Shown in pieces: positions 51,251 to 60,218 of a DNA stretch of 64,000 bases. Position 1 is the first letter of the stretch. Each line of letters opens with the position of its first letter. The DNA is taken from the NCBI GenBank assembly GCA_018332375.1, contig BOPV01000001.1, positions 3,658,001 to 3,722,000 of the forward strand. Direction: 5' to 3'. This DNA is from Roseiterribacter gracilis. Its GTDB lineage: Bacteria; Pseudomonadota; Alphaproteobacteria; BOG-932; Roseiterribacteraceae. The position numbers and the translations under genes are program-made. The notes below the pieces were generated by a model. It did no database searches. It had not been told where the DNA came from and saw only the letters and a list, made by a program, of their open reading frames with translations.

Positions 51251-53380
51251 TTATGCGACGCGCATACTCGTGTCGTTGGCGTGGGCGGGGAACCACAGGC
51301 GCGCCGTGGTGCCGACGCCGGGTGCGGATTCCAGATCCAGCCGCCCGCCGTGCGCCTCGATCAAACGCTCGACCAGCGCCAGCCCCAGCCCGCTGCCGCG
51401 TTGCGCGACGAGATGCGCTGCGCGGCCTTGGCCGAACGGTGTGCGCGCAATCGCCAATTCGTCGGCGGTCATGCCGACACCGTTGTCGACCACTTCCAGC
51501 TCGACGCCGCCCTTCGCATGCGCGCGCAGCCGCAATTCGACCCGCCCGCCGACCGGCGTGAATTTGATCGCGTTGGACAGCAAGTTCAGCGCCATCTGCT
51601 TGGCCGCGCGTGTGTCGGCAAACAGCGGCGGGCAATCGGCTTCGACCGTCAGCTCCAACTGCACGCGCGCGCGCTGCGCCAGCTCGCTCATCATGGTGCG
51701 GCAGGTTTCGACCAGCCGGTCCGGCGGCAAGAGTTCGGGTTTGAGATCGAGCTTGCCGGCATCGATCTTCGACAGATCCAGCAAATCGTCGATCAACGAC
51801 AGAAGATGCAAACCGCTATCGCGGATATGGCCGGCATAGGCGACCAGCCGTTCGTTCTGCGCAGCAAAGAGCGGGATCAGATCGGCAAAGCCGATGATCG
51901 CATTCAGCGGCGTGCGCAGTTCGTGACTCATATTGGCCAGGAACACGCCGCGCGCGGCGTTGGCCAGATCGGCTTCGCGCTTTGCCTGGCGCAACTCACG
52001 TGTGCGGCGGGTCAGCGCTTCGCGCGCCGATTCCAATTCTTCTTCGCGGCGTTTCAGCGCCGTGATGTCGGTGCGCACGCCGACCATCGATCCGTCGGCG
52101 CCGCGCTGATCGACGCACAACATCCACTTGCCGTCAGCCATGCGCTGTTCGTAGACGCGGCCTTGTTCGTTGGGGCGCAATTTGCGCCGCTCTGACCATT
52201 CCTCAAAGCTCTTGCCGCGCACATCCAGCACGTTGGCGTCCCACATGACGCGCAGATACTCGTCAAACTTCATGCCGGGGCGCACGATGTCGGCCGCCGA
52301 TCCCATCACGCCGCGATAGCGTTCGTTGCACAGTTCGAATTTCCCTTCGGCATCGAACAGGAAGAATCCGTCGCCCAGCGTTTCGATCGCCAGGCGCAGC
52401 CTGCTCTCGGCTCGTCGCGCCGCTGCCGTGCTGGCGGCCGCACGCTCGTTGGCGCGCAGCGCGCGTGCCAACAGCGCCAGCATTGCAATGCTCAACGCGC
52501 TGGCGCCGAACAACAAGAACAGCGCGCGACGAACGACAGGCTGCAGGATCTCGCCGCGTGCCTGGCTGACTGCGACGAACAACGGCACGCGATCGACGCG
52601 CCGGTACGCGACCAAGCGGTGCACGCCGTCGATCGTGCTGACGCGATCCATGAAGCCGGCGACTTGGTCGTGCTGCAGATCCGCGATGGCGGAGCTGCGC
52701 ACGCGGCCTTCCAGCATGTCGTCGGACAGGCGCGTGCGCGACAGAATCAGCCCGTCTTCGCGCGCAAGCAGCACGGCGCCATGCTCGCCGACATCCAGCG
52801 TTTCGAAGAATTTCTGAAAGTAGCGCGGGTCGACCGATGCGATGACGACGCCGTCGAACTTGCCGTTGCGTTCGATCCGGCGTGCGACGCCGATGATCCA
52901 TCGCCCGTCGCTGCGCGTGCGGAAGGGCGGCGAGATGATCATCTCGGCTTCGCCCTTGGCGAGCGGCTCGAAGAACGACCGGTCGCGCACCGACAGGCCT
53001 TCGATCGGACCGCCGCCGCCCAGCCGGTTGCGTACGTCGCCGTTGGCGTCGGCATGGGTCAGGATGATCAGCCCGTCGCCCAACATCTCGCCGGCGCGGC
53101 CGACGCGGCGCAGGTCGGTGTCCGGGTCTTGCACCAGCGCGTTGACCAGGCTGCGCAGCGCACGGTCCAGCCCGTCGAAACTGCGCGCAGTTTGTTCGGC
53201 AAACACGCGCGCCAGATTTTCGCCGGTGCTGCGCGCAACCGACATCGTGGTGCGGCGATCGAATTCGATGAAGGCAAGCGTGCCAAGCCAAACCACCGCA
53301 ACCGCGACGGCGGTCAAAAGCCGCGCACCGCCGCGAACCGGGGCGCCCTCGGAGTCGTGGGAGTCGGCTGGAGGCTGCAC
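51251..53380 (-). CDS. CACHE- and PAS-containing sensor histidine kinase
   Basis: A 709-residue kinase with a GTG start. A membrane helix at about 20-40 and another at about 284-307 flank a periplasmic dCACHE-like sensory domain, with RDRSFFEPLAKGEAEMIISP and DGRWIIGVARRIERNGKFDG. A PAS domain (about 335-450) is followed by a coiled coil, HisKA with His near 487 in ANMSHELRTPLNAIIG, and an ATPase domain with NLLSNAIKFTPVGG, VVDNGVGMTADE and RGSGLGLALVERL. CACHE domains bind small organic ligands, so the following OPT transporter could belong to its regulon. No response regulator is adjacent. Confidence 0.92.
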   Translation of the reverse strand: MQPPADSHDSEGAPVRGGARLLTAVAVAVVWLGTLAFIEFDRRTTMSVARSTGENLARVFAEQTARSFDGLDRALRSLVNALVQDPDTDLRRVGRAGEMLGDGLIILTHADANGDVRNRLGGGGPIEGLSVRDRSFFEPLAKGEAEMIISPPFRTRSDGRWIIGVARRIERNGKFDGVVIASVDPRYFQKFFETLDVGEHGAVLLAREDGLILSRTRLSDDMLEGRVRSSAIADLQHDQVAGFMDRVSTIDGVHRLVAYRRVDRVPLFVAVSQARGEILQPVVRRALFLLFGASALSIAMLALLARALRANERAAASTAAARRAESRLRLAIETLGDGFFLFDAEGKFELCNERYRGVMGSAADIVRPGMKFDEYLRVMWDANVLDVRGKSFEEWSERRKLRPNEQGRVYEQRMADGKWMLCVDQRGADGSMVGVRTDITALKRREEELESAREALTRRTRELRQAKREADLANAARGVFLANMSHELRTPLNAIIGFADLIPLFAAQNERLVAYAGHIRDSGLHLLSLIDDLLDLSKIDAGKLDLKPELLPPDRLVETCRTMMSELAQRARVQLELTVEADCPPLFADTRAAKQMALNLLSNAIKFTPVGGRVELRLRAHAKGGVELEVVDNGVGMTADELAIARTPFGQGRAAHLVAQRGSGLGLALVERLIEAHGGRLDLESAPGVGTTARLWFPAHANDTSMRVA

Positions 53381-53664
53381 GACGGGAGAAAACCGTGGGG
53401 TGCGACAATGATCGGTTAATTCGCGGCCGGGCGGGGTCCCTGGATCTCTGCGGTTCGTCTAGCGGCCGTAGCCAGTTCGGCGCCGTCTGCGCTGCGCACC
53501 ATTGGGGCCCAATGCACCGGATTGTGTCGGTGCAAACTGTCGCCAGGGCAGGACAAGCCTTCGATACAAATGTCGATATCCTGACGCTTTCTTTATTCTC
53601 TTGATTCCACGTTCACGCTTGGTGAATTACCGAAAGACGGAAAACCGCGCGGGAGAACGACGCG

Positions 53665-55644
53665 ATGGAAATCAACGACTGGGACGATCAAGGTTCAACG
53701 CCGTACACGCCGCCGGCACCCCCGCCGCCGGTCTACGAACCGCCCCCGCCTCCGCCTGTCGTTGAAGCGCCGCCGGTAATCGTCGACATCCCGTCGCAGC
53801 CGCCGGAACAGCCGCCCTACGTTCCACCGCCCGAGCCGTACCAACCGCCGGTCTACACGCCGCCGGAACCGCCGCCGCAACCGGACCCGGTCTATTACGA
53901 TCCGACCCCGGTCTACACGCCGCCACCGCCGGCCTACACGCCGCCGCCGACCTACAATCCGCCGTCGAACGACACGACCACGGTCATCACGCCGCCGCCG
54001 CCGCCGCCTGCAATCAACGGCACGGCGTATATCGACGCGCTGTATCGTGGCTTCTTCGGACGTGAAGCGGATGCGGGTGGCGAGGCCGTGCAGGTCGCCG
54101 CCTACAACGCGTTCGCGCAGCAATACGGGGTGGACAAAGCGAACGCAGAATTCGCGTCGCGTTTTTTGAATGCCGACGAAGCGAAAGCGAATGCGGCCAA
54201 GGTCGTCACCACGGTCACCCAGACGATCGCCGCCGCGAAAGAAGTGCTGCAGCAGAGCAGCGCCGCCGAAGCCGCGCAGAATCTTAATGTGCAGCTCGCG
54301 CAGGCCGCGAAGCAGGTGGCGGATGAGGCCAGGGCGCAGGCTGGACTCGCTGCGTATGGTGTGGCCGTACCCCAGAACAACGCTGTCGGCGTGAACGCAA
54401 AGGTGCAAACGGGCGCCGACTTGTTTGTGTCAGCGGTTTCCGCACAAGCGGGCGGTGCCGCCGCGCCGCCCGCTCAATCCGGTGCTGGCGCGTACATCGC
54501 GCAACTTTATACGAACATTCTCGGCCGCCAGGCTGACGCGGCGGGGCTCGCATTCCAAACGAATGCGTTCGAGGAATTTGCAAACCAGCACGGCGTCGAT
54601 GCCGCGAAAGCGGAATTTACATCGCGCTTCCAGCAGTCGACCGAAAACAAGCCGGTGGCGCAAAGCGCGCCCGCGCAAAAGGCGCTCGTGAATAGCGCTG
54701 CGACGGGAAATCAAACGGGGCCGACGTATCAGGACTTCGTTGATTTCGGTGTCTGGAAGACCGCGCAACTCGGCAATCGCGACGCGTTCGATTCGTTCAG
54801 CAACGGCCACAGCCCAACCGGCGGCGGTGGCATGGACTCGGTCATCACGGGTTCTTCGGGTGGTGGCTTTGATAGTGAGTGGGGTGCCGGTAGCACTTTC
54901 TCGCCCGGCGCTGGACAGGGTGCGGACGCTAACTACGCGACGGAGAAATCTGACGCCAGCGGTGGCGATGGCGGCACCGATTACGGATATGATAGTGGCG
55001 GCACGTCAACGACTGGTGGTCGGACAATCACGACGCGATACGTGCCGACGGCTGTCGATACTGTAACGCCGATTGAAGACACGACATCTTCACTCGGCAT
55101 TCTTCAGTCGCTTATTAGTCTAATTCCGGCGGTAGATTTGTCGCAGGGGACCAGCGACAAACCTGTAGAGATCTTCGTTTACGCTGATCGCAACCCGAAC
55201 CCGAAGCCGTCAACGGTCACGCTTGGCGTGGTTGCCAATGGAAACGCTTTCGCGTTTCTTCAAGGATCGGTGGAAGCGGGAAATTCGTTCGGCCCTGACG
55301 GAATTTTCCGCTACAGCAACGTTGCAGGTGGGGGTGGGTCACCACCTCAAAATCCGACAAACCCGAGCGCAAAATTTTCTGCAAACGTCGGAATCGATAT
55401 AACATTCTATAAGAATGTGAATTCTACTCCAGCGGACTTAAGCGGGCCGTATCAGCAAAACGGGTTGACGATCGCGTGGCCGGGCTTTCCGATCAGCTTT
55501 ACGTACACCTCCATCGTCGCGCCGAATGGTGTCACCGGAAACTCTTATCAGTTGCTCTTTGGCGCGAATACGCCCGGCATAAACAGTGGCGGCGGCACGA
55601 CGACGATAGGTGGTAAGGTAGATCCGTATACGATCGATCCATGA
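53665..55644 (+). CDS. Proline-rich DUF4214 protein with distinct C-terminal domain
   Basis: A 659-residue protein without signal peptide. Residues about 12-118 are almost entirely Pro with Tyr, Val and Thr (for example YVPPPEPYQPPVYTPPEPPP). Two DUF4214 units follow: LYRGFFGREADAGGEAVQ near 128 and LYTNILGRQADAAGLAFQ near 280, separated by an Ala/Gln-rich helical stretch. A Gly/Ser/Thr-rich linker leads to a C-terminal region of about 180 residues (from about 480) that is beta-rich, with a lower GC content in its DNA. The C-terminal domain was not recognised. A ribosome site GGGAG precedes the ATG. The stop overlaps the next gene (ATGA). Export by the type I system is likely from the DUF4214 units. 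Confidence 0.8.
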   Translation: MEINDWDDQGSTPYTPPAPPPPVYEPPPPPPVVEAPPVIVDIPSQPPEQPPYVPPPEPYQPPVYTPPEPPPQPDPVYYDPTPVYTPPPPAYTPPPTYNPPSNDTTTVITPPPPPPAINGTAYIDALYRGFFGREADAGGEAVQVAAYNAFAQQYGVDKANAEFASRFLNADEAKANAAKVVTTVTQTIAAAKEVLQQSSAAEAAQNLNVQLAQAAKQVADEARAQAGLAAYGVAVPQNNAVGVNAKVQTGADLFVSAVSAQAGGAAAPPAQSGAGAYIAQLYTNILGRQADAAGLAFQTNAFEEFANQHGVDAAKAEFTSRFQQSTENKPVAQSAPAQKALVNSAATGNQTGPTYQDFVDFGVWKTAQLGNRDAFDSFSNGHSPTGGGGMDSVITGSSGGGFDSEWGAGSTFSPGAGQGADANYATEKSDASGGDGGTDYGYDSGGTSTTGGRTITTRYVPTAVDTVTPIEDTTSSLGILQSLISLIPAVDLSQGTSDKPVEIFVYADRNPNPKPSTVTLGVVANGNAFAFLQGSVEAGNSFGPDGIFRYSNVAGGGGSPPQNPTNPSAKFSANVGIDITFYKNVNSTPADLSGPYQQNGLTIAWPGFPISFTYTSIVAPNGVTGNSYQLLFGANTPGINSGGGTTTIGGKVDPYTIDP

Positions 55645-55919
55645 TAAAAATCATTCTCGTGATCGCGCTCGTCGTGATCCTCGCAATCCGTGCGACTTGG
55701 CGCGCTAGATGGCTGAACAGAACGTTTTCAGGTCCTGAGCTCGTCGAGTATCAGGAGCGCAGCATGACGTATTTTGTTGAGCCGCTTCAGAAGAAATTGC
55801 TGAACTTCGCGGACACGGCTTGGTTCATTTTGACCGCGGTTCTAATCATTACCGTTCTGGCATCAGTGTATCTGCGGTGGATCCGTGATGATGGTGAAAA
55901 GGTTCAGGGTGAGCGGTAG
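55641..55919 (+). CDS. Small two-span membrane protein
   Basis: A 92-residue protein with a hydrophobic helix at the N-terminus (MIKIILVIALVVILAIRATW) and another near 58-80 (TAWFILTAVLIITVLASVYL), separated by a charged loop. The family is unknown. Its ATG overlaps the stop of the DUF4214 protein by four bases, so the two are translationally coupled. This arrangement would suit a protein that protects against or anchors the upstream product, but there is no direct evidence. Confidence 0.75.
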   Translation: MIKIILVIALVVILAIRATWRARWLNRTFSGPELVEYQERSMTYFVEPLQKKLLNFADTAWFILTAVLIITVLASVYLRWIRDDGEKVQGER

Positions 55920-56009
55920 GCAGGACCATCATGGATCTAGTTGGTGAGCAGAATCGCCAGTGCGTCGGCGTGTTTCTCGGCGCCTGACACGTTGTTCGCT
56001 GATCAGAAA

Positions 56010-56501
56010 ATGCGGCTAGTCCGGATGGATAAACGCAGCTTTCCTTACCGGCCGGTCGACGTCGCGAAACCTATTGCCCTCATGCTCGCCGTCGCGGCGA
56101 TCCCAATTTGGCACGGACTCACTACGGGCCGCGGAGCCTGGGCGATGTACCAGAGTGCGTTTGATCTCGGGTGGCGAAATGGGCTGGCCGTGATGGCCGT
56201 CGAAGCGGCGACGGTCGGGCTTGGTGTTTTTATGGCACTCACCAATGGCCGCATCCGGGTCGTGGGGGATTCGATCGAAAAACGGTCGTTTGGTTTTCTC
56301 TCTACCGTCATTCCGATCGACGAGATTGTTGAAATCTCAAAGTACGACGTCATGAGCGGCAGCCGGCGGATTGCGAATATTCATGTGCAAGGGCCGTCTG
56401 CGCGAATTCGGTTTTCGAGCAGAATCATGCGGTATGAGGAGCTGATGCGTGTCCTTCGCATACGCGCTCCCGCAAGCGCGTTTACGTTCGAAGATCAGTG
56501 A
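56010..56501 (+). CDS. Membrane protein with PH-like C-terminal domain
   Basis: About 163 residues from the ATG at 56010; other in-frame starts at 55941 (TTG) and 56025 (ATG) are possible, and none has a clear ribosome site. Two hydrophobic segments (PIALMLAVAAIPIWHGL and LAVMAVEAATVGLGVFMALT) are followed by a beta-rich stretch (GRIRVVGDSIEKRSFGFLST, ARIRFSSRIMRYEEL) that looks like a bacterial PH-type domain ending in an amphipathic helix. It follows the small two-span protein by about 90 bases on the same strand and may be co-transcribed with it. Confidence 0.65.
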   Translation: MRLVRMDKRSFPYRPVDVAKPIALMLAVAAIPIWHGLTTGRGAWAMYQSAFDLGWRNGLAVMAVEAATVGLGVFMALTNGRIRVVGDSIEKRSFGFLSTVIPIDEIVEISKYDVMSGSRRIANIHVQGPSARIRFSSRIMRYEELMRVLRIRAPASAFTFEDQ

Positions 56502-56579
56502 TCCGGGCGCGTGCAATTCTGCATAACATTGTGCCGGGCGAGTTGCTGCGTCGGCATGCGCTTGCGCACACGTTACTAA

Positions 56580-57092
56580 TTACCGCGCCATCAACTCCAG
56601 CATCGTCGGAAACTGGTCTTCCGGCGTGTCGTCTTTGGGCCATGGCGCCATGACAATCTGACCGAATGTTTGCCAACGATTGACGGCGTAGTTCCAGGGA
56701 AAACGGTTGGTCGCGTCGGGCAGTACGCATTGCACGAAGCGAACGGCTGAACCGTAACGCGCGGCGGCGTAGGTGGCGCGGTCGCGGGCGCGTTTGTCGG
56801 TCGCCAGCAGAAATAGATCCAGGTCGCGCAATACGCCGTCGATCCGCGTACCCAACAACGGCACGTCGTCCTGCACGATACGCTGCGCCAGTTGATCGAG
56901 AAGGCGATGGGTCAGGTCGGAATCGGTGACGCCGTGCACGCAAAGCTCGGCCTGCAGATGCGTTTCGGTCAGGCCGACTGTGTAGGCGAATCCGTCCTGG
57001 TCCGGACCAATCACCACCGACCAACCGACTTCGGCAATGTCGGCGTTGATCCGTTGAACGGCGTCGATCGCGGGCTTTTTCTTTTTGCTCAT
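56580..57092 (-). CDS. DUF4262 protein
   Basis: A 170-residue soluble protein. The motif DGFAYTVGLTETHLQAELCV matches the start of DUF4262 proteins, which typically have an F-x-YT-x-G sequence followed by a stretch of Pro/Glu residues. The conserved C-terminal QCVLPDATNRFPWNYAV, WP region fits as well. The function of the family is unknown. It is the last gene of the minus-strand type IV secretion operon: its ATG overlaps the stop of the exported 166-residue protein (ATGA). A role in the secretion system or as cargo is possible. Confidence 0.8.
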   Translation of the reverse strand: MSKKKKPAIDAVQRINADIAEVGWSVVIGPDQDGFAYTVGLTETHLQAELCVHGVTDSDLTHRLLDQLAQRIVQDDVPLLGTRIDGVLRDLDLFLLATDKRARDRATYAAARYGSAVRFVQCVLPDATNRFPWNYAVNRWQTFGQIVMAPWPKDDTPEDQFPTMLELMAR

Positions 57093-57589
57093 GGCGCGTG
57101 GTCCAGTGCGCGCGTTACCCGCGCTTGTTTGTCGAGAACCGCATCGCGATGCGCCGGCATGCCTTCATGCAAGAGCGTGACGAAGCTGTTCCCGGAATGG
57201 ATATATACAATTGCAAGTATACTGGTGCGTGGTCCGCGGCAGTTCAGGATCGCAGTTGCGATTTGGGTGGTTGCCGCGCGCCGCGGCAAGTCAAATTCGC
57301 TATCGAGCGCACCGCTACAGCGAAATTGCAGCTCGGACAGATCGGCAAGCACCGCGTCTTCGAACCGTTCGTCGGGCGCAAGCGCGCGCACCCGGCCGGC
57401 CCCAAACACGCCGTCAACGATCCAGGCGCGGTCGACCGCCGCATTCTCGGAAACCGCAAGCCGCTTCACCGCACCAAGTTTCGCCACCGACAAAATTCGA
57501 TCGAGCGGCAGGAGCGGCGACGCGCGTTCGGCCTGGGCCGACACCGCAACGACCGACGCGAGAGCGAGCGACAAGAAGGTGCGCATCAC
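57089..57589 (-). CDS. Small exported protein of the type IV secretion operon
   Basis: A 166-residue protein with a signal peptide (MMRTFLSLALASVVAVSAQA, cleaved before ERASP). The mature part has two Cys (FRCSG and LNCRG) that could form a disulphide, and a beta-strand-rich pattern. No family recognised. Its ATG overlaps the stop of the upstream exported protein and its stop overlaps the DUF4262 gene, placing it firmly in the operon. It could be a periplasmic accessory factor. Confidence 0.7.
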   Translation of the reverse strand: MMRTFLSLALASVVAVSAQAERASPLLPLDRILSVAKLGAVKRLAVSENAAVDRAWIVDGVFGAGRVRALAPDERFEDAVLADLSELQFRCSGALDSEFDLPRRAATTQIATAILNCRGPRTSILAIVYIHSGNSFVTLLHEGMPAHRDAVLDKQARVTRALDHAP

Positions 57590-58944
57590 GGCGCGCCTGC
57601 CTCGCGTGCCAACTGCGCCGCATCATCAAGCCACCCGCGCACTTCGACATGCGCTGCCGCCAGGCGCTTTGCCTGGGCCCAGCGCGCAAGTTCGGTCAGC
57701 GCATCGCTTTGACGAAGTGCCGCGACCGACGCAGCCGCATCTTCTTGCGTGACCAGCAACGGTCCGCCGCGCGACGGATCGGTGGCAAGGGTCGCCATGG
57801 CGCCGTCGCTGGCCGTGACGCTGCGCGTCCAGGTCTGTTTAAGATCCGCCTCGCCCGACAAGGCAGCTGCGTCGGCGTCCGACAAAGCTGCAGTCGAAAA
57901 GCGCGACCACGGCGCCATGTCTGCGCCTGCTGTTGCCGCGTCATACAGCACGCGCTTGGCGGTTGCAGGATCAGCATAGATCGCACGCAGCCCGGCATCG
58001 AGCATCGGCGTCTCTGCTTGCGCCACGTCCGGAAAAGTCTGCCGGACGTCGGCGGAATTGCTCGACGCCAAAGCGATCGCCGCCGTTGCGTCGCGTGTCA
58101 GCGCGGCACTGTCGCTGCTGGCAGCGCGGCGGCGTGACGTGTCGGCGCTTGCGCCGCGCAGCGCTTCTGCCAGGCGCAGCGGCTGTGCTCCGATGCGCGC
58201 CGGCTCCGCAACGGTTGCGGGGGCTGCGTCGCGCGCTGCGGCTGGAAAGCTGGCCGCGACTGGTTGCGCGGCGAGACGATTTGCGGCCGCAAGTTCGAGA
58301 TACTGCGCCAACAGCAGCGTGACTTCGTCGAAGCGGCGCGCCAGTGCCAGGCGTGCGCGCTGGTTGACCGCAACATCGTCGCGCAAGGTGCGTGCAGTGG
58401 CGCGCGCGGCTTTGAGGTCTGCAACCTCTTTGGACTCAGTGCTCATGGCCGCGCGGCGCACCAGCGACGTTGCCAGCGCGTCGCTGGTACTGGTGCGGGA
58501 CGCAGCGCCACGCGCCCCGGTGACCTGCGCCATCTCGATCGGCGTTGCGTCGGCGTGCGGTGTGAACAAAGTAGTCTCGATCCGCGCCTGAGTCGCACGC
58601 AGCGTTGCTTGCGCGACATCAAACCCGTCGCCGGTCGGTCCCGCGAGTTTGGCAGGCGCGGCAAGCTGCAGGGCGCGGGCGAGGCCGGGGTCTTTGGCGA
58701 TCGACAGTGAAAGACCGCCGTGCGCGCCGATTGCGCTTTGCAGGTTGCGCGTGAGGCTTTGCGCTTCGGTCCAGGCCGTCAGCGCATTGTTCGCGGCGGT
58801 GACTGCATCCGCCGCAATGGCGAGCTGCGCTGGATCCAGAACCGGCACCGGTTTGGGAAAGCAAGTCGCGAGCGGCGGGCACGTGTAGAAAGCTTGGGCG
58901 GCGCCGGGTGACAGAACGAGTGCGAGCAAGAGCAAGCGCTTCAC
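57586..58944 (-). CDS. Exported helical protein, VirB5/TrbJ-like (third copy in operon)
   Basis: A 452-residue protein with a GTG start at 58944 that overlaps the upstream stop (GTGA). The signal peptide is MKRLLLLALVLSPGAAQA, followed by YTCPPLATCFPKPVPVLDPA with a Cys pair and then long Ala-rich helices. VirB5/TrbJ minor pilins have the same layout: a signal peptide, an early DPxxLA-like segment and an extended helical bundle. Similarity is structural and contextual, not a firm sequence match. It is longer than typical VirB5 (about 220) or TrbJ (about 260) proteins. Confidence 0.6.
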   Translation of the reverse strand: MKRLLLLALVLSPGAAQAFYTCPPLATCFPKPVPVLDPAQLAIAADAVTAANNALTAWTEAQSLTRNLQSAIGAHGGLSLSIAKDPGLARALQLAAPAKLAGPTGDGFDVAQATLRATQARIETTLFTPHADATPIEMAQVTGARGAASRTSTSDALATSLVRRAAMSTESKEVADLKAARATARTLRDDVAVNQRARLALARRFDEVTLLLAQYLELAAANRLAAQPVAASFPAAARDAAPATVAEPARIGAQPLRLAEALRGASADTSRRRAASSDSAALTRDATAAIALASSNSADVRQTFPDVAQAETPMLDAGLRAIYADPATAKRVLYDAATAGADMAPWSRFSTAALSDADAAALSGEADLKQTWTRSVTASDGAMATLATDPSRGGPLLVTQEDAAASVAALRQSDALTELARWAQAKRLAAAHVEVRGWLDDAAQLAREAGAP

Positions 58945-60218
58945 GGTGGCGCGCCGTTCGGTTGCGCTTGCAGCTGTTCGGCCGCTTCCAGGCCAAGCAA
59001 CGCGCCCAGCGCCGCTTCCATCCGGCTCGCCGATTGGACCAGCGCCAACGTCGCCTTGTTCGATTCGCGCAGTTGCGCGTTCAAGGTCGCCGCGGCTTTG
59101 GCGTCTTCGGCGAGCGCTTCGATGCGCGCAGGCTGTTTGGCGAGTTCGGCGCGCAACCGCAGCGCCAACGGATAGGCGGTTCCGATTGCTTCGGCCTGCA
59201 CGCGGCCGCGCGCCGCAGCGATGTTCTGCGCGGCGATCGCGTCGGTGATCGCATCGCCCGACCACAGCGCCGCGCGCGTTGCATCGCGCGCCGTCGTGAA
59301 ATCGGCGAACGACGCGGTTTCGGTTGAGCTGGCGCGAAACAACTGCGCCGGTGGTGCCAGATCACGCAGATCGGCAAGTCCGCCGAGCGTACGCCCGGCC
59401 TGCTGCACCGAGTCGAGCAACCCCGGCAGCTTCTCCAAGCCTTTCAGTCCCGCGTCGCGCAACATGCCCGCGACCGCATCGTTGCTGAGCGTCGCAACGT
59501 TGAGGCCCTTGCTGGTCGCGCCATCAAGAATTGCCTGATAGGCCGCGCGCCCGATCGCTTGCTTGTCGATGCCGCCTTCGATCGCCTGCCGCAATGTCGC
59601 TGCTGCTGGATCGGTCAAGTCGATACCGGCCGCTTGTAGTTGCGCGCTGGCACCAAAGGCGCGATCGACTTGGTCCTGCATGTCGCCGCGCGCGCCGCGT
59701 TTGACCGCGTCGACGACGCCTGGGACCGTTTCGAGCCCGGCATAGCCGCCGCGCGCAAAGATGCGTGCAATGTCGTCGGTGGTTGCGTTGGGCTGGGTTT
59801 GCAGATCCGCGAGCGTCAGATCGAACGCCTTGCCCGCGATGGCGCGCGTCGAAAGACCGTTTTGGATGCCCTCTTTGATCGCCCATTTACCGACATCATC
59901 GAGATTGATCGATGCGAGCGTGCCGAGGCCGAATCCATCGGGGAAGGATTTGTCGAGCAGCGCACCGACATTGAGGCCGCCGCTGCCAAGCCCGCCGAGC
60001 GCAGTTGCATCCAGCCCGGCCATCTCGCCCAGTGGCCCGATCGCACCCAGCATCTGCTGCAGATTGCCGTTCGACTGAGTCAGCACCTGCAGCTGTTTGA
60101 TCGAGGTCGCAAGCTGCTGCGTGATGCGCGCGATTTGCGCGAAGTCGATGACCGGCTCCAACGCAACCGCTGGGGCGGCGACGAAAAACAGTGCCATGCA
60201 TATGACGGCGCGCTTCAT
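58941..60218 (-). CDS. Exported helical protein, VirB5/TrbJ-like (second copy in operon)
   Basis: A 425-residue protein with signal peptide MKRAVICMALFFVAAPAVAL, then PVIDFAQIARITQQLATSIK, which resembles the start of TrbJ-type mature proteins. The middle (about 60-310) is Gly/Ala/Asp-rich with many short helices and repeated Leu; the last 100 residues form a coiled coil. No enzymatic motif. It is coupled to both neighbours by four-base overlaps. Size is almost double that of usual VirB5 proteins, so part of it may be a specialised adhesin or pilus-tip domain. Confidence 0.6.
   Translation of the reverse strand: MKRAVICMALFFVAAPAVALEPVIDFAQIARITQQLATSIKQLQVLTQSNGNLQQMLGAIGPLGEMAGLDATALGGLGSGGLNVGALLDKSFPDGFGLGTLASINLDDVGKWAIKEGIQNGLSTRAIAGKAFDLTLADLQTQPNATTDDIARIFARGGYAGLETVPGVVDAVKRGARGDMQDQVDRAFGASAQLQAAGIDLTDPAAATLRQAIEGGIDKQAIGRAAYQAILDGATSKGLNVATLSNDAVAGMLRDAGLKGLEKLPGLLDSVQQAGRTLGGLADLRDLAPPAQLFRASSTETASFADFTTARDATRAALWSGDAITDAIAAQNIAAARGRVQAEAIGTAYPLALRLRAELAKQPARIEALAEDAKAAATLNAQLRESNKATLALVQSASRMEAALGALLGLEAAEQLQAQPNGAPP

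Noticed and set aside
55931..55987. 18-codon frame starting at ATG 55931 between the two small membrane protein genes
   Set aside because: Too short, no conserved feature, and a weak ribosome site; chance is sufficient.
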